64,000 bases of DNA from Linum tenue (lineage: Eukaryota > Streptophyta > Magnoliopsida > Malpighiales > Linaceae): contig CAMGYJ010000006.1 in assembly GCA_946122785.1 (NCBI GenBank), positions 69,441,676 to 69,505,675 on the forward strand. The letters run 5' to 3'. Below are positions 55,243 through 64,000 of this stretch, piece by piece (positions within the stretch are counted from its first letter, which is position 1; every line of letters starts with the position of its first letter). The notes below the pieces were generated by a model. The model made no database searches, was not told the DNA's origin, and saw nothing but the letters and a program-made list of their open reading frames with translations. The position numbers and the translations under genes are program-made.

Positions 55243-57801
55243 ATGAGAGAAATCCTGCACATCCAGGGCGGCCAGTGCGGCAACCAAATCGGCTCCAAGT
55301 TCTGGGAGGTCATCTGCGACGAGCACGGCGTCGACCCGACGGGAAGGTACAACGGCGACGAGGCCTCCGATCTCCAGCTCGAGAGGATCAACGTCTACTA
55401 CAATGAGGCGTCCGGCGGCCGCTACGTCCCCCGCGCCGTGCTCATGGATCTGGAGCCTGGCACCATGGACAGCATCAGATCTGGTCCTTACGGCCAGATC
55501 TTCCGCCCCGACAACTTCGTCTTCGGGCAGTCCGGCGCCGGGAACAACTGGGCCAAAGGTCATTACACGGAGGGAGCCGAGCTCATCGATTCCGTCCTCG
55601 ATGTCGTTCGCAAGGAGGCCGAGAACTGTGATTGCTTGCAAGGTATATGACGAAATGACAATCTGGTTTCTCTCGTTTCTCAGATCTGTTTTGGTGTTTG
55701 TGTTTCTTTTCTTGATTAATGCGAATTTCATTTGACTTGCATTGATTTGTTTGAACTCTGCCAACTCCAGAGCGTAGATTCGCTACCGTTATTGAATCTG
55801 AATTCGTCGAAAGTTATGGCGGTGTTGAAAGGATGAAGCTCATTGTGGTAGTATGAATGGATCGACGCGAATTTCATCTGTGTTTGTATGAATGGATTAA
55901 CTCAAATTTCATCCGGATTTCTTGATCATCTCTCAATGCCCTACTATAATAGGATCTCATTAGACACATTTTTTATTCGTTTGAACTGTTTAGCAAAATT
56001 GACATCACCACCATTGTTGAATCTGTTACGTTCTTAATCATGAGCTTGTACTAAGGAAGCTGCAGCAAGCGTAAATGACAGTTAACATTTCTCCCTTTCT
56101 CGTGAATCTGTCATTTTGCTCCTTTTGAATGATTATGTTCATTGCTGGTTGCGCTGCTCCATGTTATTCCTTTTCGTGCTTGTTTGTTCTTTAGCCAAAA
56201 CTTTTCTCCATTGAAGATGTGAGCTGTATGATCATGGCCCCCACCATTGATATTGTCTGGCGTGGAGATTCTTTTTTGTGGTCTTTCTCTAAACTTCATA
56301 ATTAGAGTCACTTTGAACAGATCTAGAGATGAAATTAATGATAATGTCTAAGTTTCACCGCTGCATGATTGGGGGGGATGGCCCAATCCCAACAACACCA
56401 CCCACCCGCATCTACTACCCCTTTTCATCTTTTTCGCATACTGTTTTTTTTTTTTTTTGAATATTTTTAGCATACTGTTACTGGGGAAAAGTAGAAATGG
56501 ATTAGAGGAAAGATCTGGGTTCTCATTATGCTTTAGAAGAAGTAAAGTGACGTCTGTCATTGTCCCTGGTTTGTTGATTTTGACTTGAGTATGTAGCTTT
56601 CATGTTGGTCCATTGCCTTTGGATCTAAAATTCTGATTCTTATGTCTCTGTTAATGGCTGATTTGGCATTCCGTTCACTTGTCCAATCTGAAGTAGTGGA
56701 CTTTAGGTTTAGATGCTGTTTATGGTAATAAATAGACTGACTTAATTTCATTACCAGGTTTTCAGGTATGCCATTCGCTTGGAGGGGGCACAGGTTCTGG
56801 CATGGGAACCCTTTTGATCTCTAAGATCAGAGAGGAGTATCCCGACCGGATGATGCTCACATTCTCGGTCTTCCCTTCGCCCAAGGTCTCAGACACCGTG
56901 GTGGAGCCCTACAACGCCACTCTCTCTGTCCATCAGTTGGTTGAAAATGCTGACGAATGCATGGTCCTTGACAATGAAGCACTCTATGACATCTGCTTCC
57001 GAACTCTCAAGCTCAGCACTCCAAGCTGTAAGTCCCATTCCATATATGGCTTCACTCAACGGTGCATTGATATGCAAATGTCATAACCACTGAAACTGAA
57101 CTAATGTGTGCTTTCCTGATCATGCAGTTGGAGATCTGAACCACTTGATATCAGCAACCATGAGCGGAGTAACATGCTGTCTCCGTTTCCCTGGTCAGCT
57201 CAACTCTGACCTCAGGAAACTTGCTGTGAATCTCATCCCATTCCCTCGTCTCCACTTCTTCATGGTCGGATTTGCCCCTCTCACCTCCCGTGGATCGCAG
57301 CAGTACATCTCCCTCACCGTCCCTGAGCTGACTCAGCAAATGTGGGATGCCAAGAACATGATGTGCGCTGCCGACCCCCGCCATGGCCGGTACCTGACTG
57401 CCTCAGCCATGTTCCGTGGCAAGATGAGCACAAAGGAAGTCGACGAGCAGATGATCAACGTCCAGAACAAGAACTCGTCCTACTTCGTTGAGTGGATCCC
57501 CAACAATGTGAAGTCGTCCGTGTGCGACATCCCACCCAGAGGGCTGAAGATGGCTTCCACTTTCGTTGGGAACTCGACTTCCATCCAGGAGATGTTCAGG
57601 AGGGTGAGTGAGCAGTTCACTGCTATGTTTAGGAGGAAGGCTTTCTTGCATTGGTATACTGGAGAAGGGATGGACGAGATGGAGTTCACCGAGGCAGAGA
57701 GCAACATGAATGATCTGGTTGCAGAGTACCAGCAGTACCAGGATGCTACCGCAGATGATGAAGGGGAGTATGAGGAGGAGCCCGAAGAGTATGAGGGGTA
57801 A
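55243..57801 (+). CDS. TUB: Beta-tubulin, three exons
   Basis: Exons 55243-55642, 56758-57027 and 57128-57801 join through GT-AG introns in correct phase to give 447 aa, normal length. Beta-tubulin pairs with alpha-tubulin to build cytoplasmic microtubules. It starts MREI, the signal for translation-coupled tubulin mRNA decay in animals. It contains GQCGNQIG, the GTP-binding loop GGGTGSGMG (exon 2) and the acidic tail [15 protein letters not shown]. Intron positions match the two-intron plant layout, and intron 1 is long (1115 bp). Against remembered plant sequences there is a two-residue insertion (NGDEASDLQ), [11 protein letters not shown] where SQQYRALTVPE is usual, and PPRGLKM for PPTGLKM. 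The frame is intact throughout. Confidence 0.97.
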
Positions 57802-58224
57802 GAGAAAGGCTGCAACTTTCTCCCAATGTTCCGTATGTCTGTGCTTAATCGCTAGTTTTTGTGTTCTTCTGGTTTGTTCCTTGTTTCTGGGAGGTTTGTG
57901 GATGATGTTTGATGGGAATAATTTCCGACCATTATTTGCTTGAGGGAGTATGAGAGGAAGGAGGAGGAGCAGTTTCTTTGTTACTTGCTTTTTTCGTATT
58001 CAATGGTTGAATTATTACTTGGTGTATGTTTCCTTTTTGTGGGCTATGGTGGAAATTTTTCTTGGACTAGAAATTGGGGATATGTTTTTGAGGCTGTTGC
58101 TGTCAATCTTTTTTGAGTTCATGGAGCTCTTCCTCGATGTCAGGACTTATCTTCAATGCATCCTAAAAGGGGTATCAATGCAAAATCACTTTTCCCGTTT
58201 GTATATATACGAGTTGGTATTTAG
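57802..58224. other. Beta-tubulin 3' flank
   Basis: Probable 3' UTR, T-rich. Open frames here have no domain support. Confidence 0.5.
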
Positions 58225-58560
58225 ATTGGTCGTTCACCAAAATTCACATTTTTTAATGGCAAAATATATAGCCAAAACTTTCGCGTTTGTGCTAATAATA
58301 GCAAATTTGGAGAAATATCACTTATAGCCAAAATTTTGAAAGTTTCATGACAAATATAACTATTTCTGTTACAAACTTTAACGGTATTAGAGACTCCATT
58401 AATTAGGTTAACGTTAGAGTGACTAGGATGTCAAATCATCGCACACATCAGTGACACATCATCATATCATTGCCACGTCAGTTAATTTTGAGTTACAAAA
58501 TAATTAATTTTGAAAAAAAAACAAACAAAAAAAAATATTTTCCTCCTACCCTCTACCAGT
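58225..58560. mobile_element. One-sided MULE-like TIR
   Basis: The sequence from about 58225 (ccaaaattcacatttttta, atatatagccaaaac, cacttatagccaaaa, …gccacgtcagttaatttt) has the layout of the AT-rich arms of Pack-MULEs at 16705 and 31248: a run of 'nothing but TIR' ending in a CCACGTCAG block before a different interior. No matching right arm is visible; the Copia element or a deletion may have removed it. GC-rich sequence at 59265-59345 could be remaining cargo. Confidence 0.35.
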
Positions 58561-59264
58561 TCGGGATAGCAATGGGTCGAGTTAGGTCGGATTTTGCCAA
58601 ACCCAAACCCAAACTCATGGGTTTATCCGTGTAAAAAACCCGGGGTAAAACCCATTGGGTTTTAAAAACTCAAACCCAACCCAACCCAACCCGCTGGGTA
58701 TCCGCGGGTTCATGGGTACCCACGGGTTGTTGTCGTAAAAAATTTACAATAACAAGTTCCTATCAAAATTAAAGTCAAGTATCAATCTCTCAATACAAAT
58801 TATCCATATATAAAACACCATTCTAGAAAATTAAAGCAAATCACAAATTAACTATACAAATTGTTCAACACCAATCTAGAAAACTCAAGAAAATTGAAGC
58901 AAATCACAAATTATCCATAAATAACATGATTAATTGAAAGCTTCTTCCTTTCAATTAAGTTTCTTCACTCTCCACTCGATAACATCAACTTCATTCCACA
59001 CAATTAGAAAGAAAAAATTAGACATGTCTCCACAAACATAAATAAGTTTAGTTGTTTAGAATATTAAATATACCGAGAAAATTAATTATATGGTGTGGGC
59101 GGGTACCCTTGGGTCGGGTTTACCTAAACCCAAACCCAATCCGGTAAATAGTGAACGGGTTTAAACCCAAACCCGGCCCAAAACCCGTCAACACGGATTT
59201 TACCCGCGTTGATCGGGTTGGGTCGGGTGGGTACCCATGGGTTCGGGTTTTGTTGTCATCCCTA
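58561..59264. mobile_element. hAT-type MITE, GGGTTTG-rich
   Basis: A perfect 8-bp TSD CTACCAGT lies at 58553-58560 and 59265-59272. Ends are TcGGGATagCAA and the complement of TTGtcATCCCtA. Subterminal regions are full of ACCCAAACCC/GGGTTTGGG and GGGTACCC motifs, and the centre is AT-rich without genes. Confidence 0.85.
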
Positions 59265-59369
59265 CTACCAGTCGTCCCCTTCCTCCAAACCTGGCGGCGG
59301 CGGCGAGCAACGCTCAATCACCATCTTCTCGAACACCTGCAAAAAACCCGGAAAATTTATCTTCCATCT

Positions 59370-62300
59370 CTAACCCCTATCAACAGATAAACCCTTAGTA
59401 AAGATATCTGCCAACTGGAACTCAGTGCTAACATGGTGAAGGTTCAATAATCCTGACTTTAATCGTTCTCTGACCACATGGCAATCAACTTCTATATGCT
59501 TGGTCCTCTCGTGGAATACTGGATTTTCAGCTATATGGATGGCTGACTGATTATCACAGTAAACCTTGATGGGATGAGGGTGAGAAATGCCATAGAACTC
59601 AAGTAAGGCTTTAAGCCACTGCACCTCACATGACAACTGAGCAAGGGCTCTGTACTCTGCCTCTGAAGATGAACGTGAAACAGTCCCTTGCTTCTTACTC
59701 CTCCATGTTACAAGTGAGCTTCCTAAGAAGGTGCAGTAACCAGTAATTGATTTCCTGGAATCAGGGCAAGTTGCCCAATCAGAATCACTAAAACCACTCA
59801 ACTGTGAATCTGTATTTGAAGGGAACCACAACCCTTGGCCTGGACACCCTTTAAGATACCTCAGTATCCTATGCAAAGCCTTCAAATGAACTGTTGTTGG
59901 ACAATCCTGGAACTGACACAGCTGCTGGACAGGAAAACAAATGTCTGGCCTTGTTGATGTTAAGTACTGCAACTGTCCAAGAATGTGTCTGAAACCAGTG
60001 ATATCCTCCAATGGTGTACCATCAGAGGCTGATAAAGAAGTTTTCATACTGATAGGAGTTCTGGCAGGCTTGCATTCAAGGAAATCAGCATGTTCAATCA
60101 TCTCCAAACAGAACTTCCTTTGAGTCAATGAGATCCCTTTAGGTGTCCTGACAATTTCCAAACCTAGGAAGTACTTTAGATTGACTAGATCTTTTACCTT
60201 GAAACCTGACTGCAGTTGCTTCTTTACTGCTTCAATATCATCCAAACATGGACCAGCAAGGATGATATCATCCACATACACAACCAAAATGACAGTACCA
60301 CTCTTAAACACTGAATAATCTTCAAAAGATTGAACAAAACCAATCTGAGTAAATAACTCAGTTAGCTTGATGTACTACTGTCTGCTGGCCAGTTTTAACC
60401 CATATAGGGATTTCTTTAGCTTGCATACCTTACCTTGCATGTGACTTAGCTCTCTCAACCCAGGGGGAAGCTCCATATAGATCTCCTCCTCTAAGTCACC
60501 ATGTAGGAAGGCATTACTGACATCCATCTGATGTAAGTGCCAGGATTTAATAGAAGCAACTGCTAGAAGAAGTTTAACAGAAGCCATTTTGGCAACAGGT
60601 GAGAATGTATCCACATAATCATGTCCAAATATTTGTGTATAACCCTTGGCAACCACCCTAGCTTTAAACTTATCAATGTGTCCATTGGACAGAAACTTGG
60701 TCTTGTAGACCCATTTACTTCCAATAGGTTTGATTCCTGGAGGCCTGTCAACTATCTCCCATGTTTGATTTGCATCAAGGGCCTGAACCTCCTCTGTCAT
60801 TGCCTTTTGCCAACAAGCATGAGGAGCTGCTTGGTGATAAGTTTGAGGATCAGGGGAGAGAGAGAGGGAAAGAGCAAAAGCTCTGTGGCTAGGAGATAAA
60901 TGAGAGTAGGAAATGGTGGTGGCAAGGGGGTAAAGTATCTGTGAATCAAAGCTACTAGAAGTTGAGGTAAGAAAAGAAGTATGGAAATCTGCTAGGTGAG
61001 CAGGTTTCTTAAGAGTTCTAGCTTGCCTCCTCAAAGCAATGGGAAGGGATCCTGAAGAAGGATGATCAGGAGAGGAACTTTGTGGAGCAGAAGAAGGAGT
61101 AGAAACAGGAGTAGAAGGTGGAGAAGAGAAGGGAGAACCTGATCCTGATCCAGTTGGGGAGGCTGGAATGTAGTCAGGATCAGTGGATTCATGTATGTTG
61201 TGATCTGAGGGGAGTAAAGAAGAAAAGTCTTCTGTGAATGGGAAGGGGGGTTGGCCTGACAAGTTGGGAGCAGTAGGTGAAGAAGAAGGTGTAGTCTGAT
61301 GAGAAAGAAAAGGGAATTCAGTTTCATTAAACTGAACATCTCTACTAGTGAAGACCTGATTTTTGTCAATATCATATAGTTTGTACCCCTTAATCCCAAA
61401 ACTGTACCCTACGAAAACTGCTTTGATAGCTCTAGGGGAAAATTTTGGTTTATGTGGGTCAACAACTGTGGCAAAGGCAAGACATCCAAACACCCTCAAA
61501 CTGCTATAATCAGGGGGTACTCCATACAAACACTCAAATGGAGATTTGTTGTCCAAAACAGGTGTTGAAATTCGATTGATCAAATAAGCAGCATGAAGAA
61601 CTAAATGACTCCAAAAACTCTTTGGCAATCCAGACTGAAATTTGAGTGACCTTGCCACATTCAGCAGATGCTGATGTTTCCTTTCCACTCTCCCATTCTG
61701 CTGAGCTGTATAAACACAGCTCATTTCATGCACAATCCCTTCCTGCTGATAGAAATCAGCCATGTTGAACTCTTGACCTTGGTCAGTTCTAATGACCTTA
61801 ACCTGTTTCTCAAACTGGGTTTTAACCATTGCACAGAAAGCTTGTAAAGATGAACGAGCTTGAGACTTGGAACTTAGTGAATAGAGCCAAGTACAACGAC
61901 TATGGTCATCCACAACAGTTAGAAAATACTGATAACCATCATGTGAGACAATATCCACAGGACCCCAAAGATCTGCATGTATCAAATCAAACACAGAACT
62001 TGACCTAGATGAACTTCTAGGAAATGGTAAACGTTTCTGCTTTGCCAAATGACAAATCTCACAATCAAAACTCACTGGTGTTCTAATCTCATTACAAATT
62101 TTGTTCACTGCTTGTAGCCTAGGTAAAGAAAGGTGCCCTAATCTTTGATGCCATAAACTGGAACTGGAACAGGTGCTGGTGTTCACTCCAAGAACTTGGG
62201 GTTTGCAAGCCTCTCCAGGATGATTCTCTCCAAGAAGATACAGGCCTCTATTTACTGGGATTAAACCAATCCTCTGTTGAGATATGAGGTCCTGTATATG

Positions 62301-63794
62301 ACAAAAGGTGGATTGAAATAAGAGTGAGACTGGGCTGTTTTTGGTAAGTTGGCTAACTGAGATTAAGTTGTAAGAAAAGGATGGCACCAAAAGAACATTA
62401 GTCAACAGAATACCACAAGGAAGTTTCACTATTCCTATATGAGTGGCTGAGGCTTGATGGCCATTAGGAAGATTTACAAACATCTTCTCAATCTGTCTGC
62501 ACCTTAAGAAATGTTTAATGGAGCAAACAATGTGGTCACTAGCTCCTGTATCTAAAACCCAGAACACATCACCAACAGATGACTTAAGGGTTGATAGTGC
62601 AATAATACCTGTCATTGAAGTGCTGGCTTTGGTTAAGACAGAATTGGCTTGACTGGTGTTCTGGCCAGGATAGGACTGAAGAAGTGCCTTAAGCCTTGTT
62701 AGCTCTTCAAAGGTGAAGCCTGAGAAGGTTGAAGACCCTGAGTCTTGCTGACTGGCTGGGCTGGTAGGCCTGTAGTTGTTACCTCCTCCTGAAGTGTTCA
62801 TGTATGGTGCATTGACATCTACAGATCCAGCAAAACCTCTTCCTCTTCCTGAGTTACCAGAAGGGTGAGGATTGTTTCCCAACAACCCATTTTTCTTCTT
62901 GAGTTTCCAGCAATCCTCCTTAACGTGGTTGTCCTTCTTACAGTAACGACAGAACAACCCAGTTTGCTGACCATAATCAGCTTGACCCTTGTCTCTAGGC
63001 TGATTAAATTGGGTTCTAGAAGCTGCAAGAGCTGTTGCAAGAGCAATAGCCTCCTCTGATTTACCAGCATTAACCTTAGCACCATTAAGCTGCCTCTCCA
63101 GCTGAACAACAGAACGATAAACACTATCCAGATCTGGAAGTGGATCAAGCATTAACATTTGAGTCTTGACCTGTTGATATTTTTCATTCAATCCAAGTAA
63201 AAACCTAATAACCCTTCCTCGATCCTGATAACCCATAACAGTCTCATACGTGCGCGAGGCACAATCACAGTAAGGAATAGGAAGATAGTTATCCAATTCA
63301 TCCCAACACAGCTTCAGATTTGTGTGATACTCACGAATAGATTCATTTCCTTGCTTGACCAAGTCAATTTTCTCCTGCAAGTTTGCAATACGAACAGAAT
63401 CCCCTTGACTTAACTTGCCTTTCAAGTAGGTCCAGGCCTCAGATGCAACCTTAATATTCCTAAGACTAGGAACAATGTTCTCAGACACAGAGTTTCTAAT
63501 CCAACAAACCACAGTACCATTCACACGATCCCAGGTCCCATAGCTTGGATCAGTAACAGGAGGTACCTCGATTGTGCCTGCGATGAACCCTAGCTTGTTC
63601 TTCGTTCTGAGCGCAACTTCCATGGACTCGCTCCAAAGAAGGTAGTTGTCATCTGTCAACTTGAAGCTGATGACAGGAAGAAAGGAATTGTCACTCTGAG
63701 CAAGGTAAAATGGGTTTGCATAAGGATCCTCGTAGCGAGGCGACGAGATCTCCTTATCCTTGTTGTCTTTCTCACTGGAAGTTCCGTCGGCCAT
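59370..63794 (-). pseudogene. Copia gag-pol with a single Trp-to-stop change
   Basis: The upstream frame (60375-63794, 1139 aa) starts [10 protein letters not shown]. It contains the gag domain (about 40-240), a CCHC knuckle [14 protein letters not shown] (about 282-295), protease VLDTGASDH (about 413-421), GAG-pre-integrase [10 protein letters not shown], integrase ([24 protein letters not shown]) and the start of reverse transcriptase ([23 protein letters not shown]). A TAG then replaces the Trp codon of ASRQ-W-YIKL. The same frame continues to 59370 with the catalytic VVYVDDIILAG and RNase H (GFSDSDWATCPDSRKS, SSSEAEYRAL, CDNQSAIHIAENPVFHERTKH). It is otherwise open, so it was active recently. 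Confidence 0.9.
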
Positions 63795-64000
63795 GGTGTC
63801 TCAGAGAAACACAGATGAAGGTGAAAAGAAAGTGAAAATGCGAGATGGGTAAGAAGAATCAGACTGGTTTTAGCCAACCAGGCTCTGATACCATGAGAAT
63901 GTTTATGACCTAGCAATGGAAAGAGCTAGGGTTTGTGCAAAAGAGAGAAGCCGAGGTTGTGGGAATCGGCGGAATGCCTTTTTCCATTGGATTGCAGAGA
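59370..64000 (-). mobile_element. Ty1/Copia retrotransposon, 3' end missing, runs off the window
   Basis: The minus strand carries a complete Copia gag-pol in canonical order. A primer site TGGTATCAGAGCCTGG (complement of 63878-63893) precedes gag, and the 5' LTR starts at 63894 (ends …TTCTCA on the minus strand) and leaves the window. On the other side coding stops at …KGLSVDRG and I find no copy of the visible LTR part, so the 3' LTR is absent, replaced or disrupted. Confidence 0.88.

Overview
This is plant nuclear DNA, almost certainly from a eudicot. It holds spliced genes with GT-AG introns, a plant beta-tubulin, cytosolic cyclophilins with the plant-type 7-residue loop, and a plant-specific PSI (DUF3475/DUF668) gene. 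The background is AT-rich and packed with transposable elements. The species cannot be named from the sequence alone. No bacterial, organellar, CRISPR or rRNA features were seen.

Host genes are few. (1) 4116-8281 (-) is a 12-exon PSK-SIMULATOR (PSI) family gene whose splice sites and phases all join, but which carries an in-frame TAG and a +1 homopolymer frameshift. (2) 36623-37150 (+) is an intronless cyclophilin with a strongly altered active site. (3) 45368-45889 (+) is an intronless canonical cyclophilin, evidently its paralogue. (4) 54684-54748 is a tRNA-Lys(CTT) lacking its 3' acceptor strand. (5) 55243-57801 (+) is an intact three-exon beta-tubulin gene. The two cyclophilins form a local duplicate pair separated by about 8 kb of transposon-derived DNA.

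The rest is mostly transposons, many with boundaries that can be read directly from target-site duplications (TSDs). 0-10 kb: a hAT-type MITE, a hAT-like element 42 bp upstream of the PSI start codon, and a 0.94-kb non-LTR element. 9.9-12.9 kb: a 5'-truncated LINE split by a 1.8-kb unclassified element that carries about 15 copies of a perfect 12-bp palindrome. 13.6-16.5 kb: a hAT element and an internally deleted LINE. 16.7-20.8 kb: a 4.1-kb Pack-MULE holding an LCAT-like gene fragment and a nested hAT element with an OVATE-family gene fragment. 21.3-27.6 kb: decayed Copia and Helitron Rep remnants on the minus strand. 29.9-32.7 kb: a hAT element and a second Pack-MULE. 33.3-36.5 kb: a young gag-protease-only LTR element (TR-GAG type) inserted at the likely transcription start of the divergent cyclophilin. 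37.7-41.3 kb: a MULE MITE and a Helitron carrying an RPA/OB-fold-like remnant. 41.8-45.0 kb: a Copia remnant split by a solo LTR. 46.4-53.9 kb: a LINE split by a 5-kb element with giant LTRs and only 46 bp between them. 58.2-64 kb: MULE and hAT sequences and a nearly complete Copia element running off the window.

The main themes are gene-fragment capture by DNA transposons, nested insertions whose order can be read from TSDs, and insertions into the promoter or leader of host genes. Exon junctions, TSDs and similarities were worked out by eye, without alignment software or database searches.
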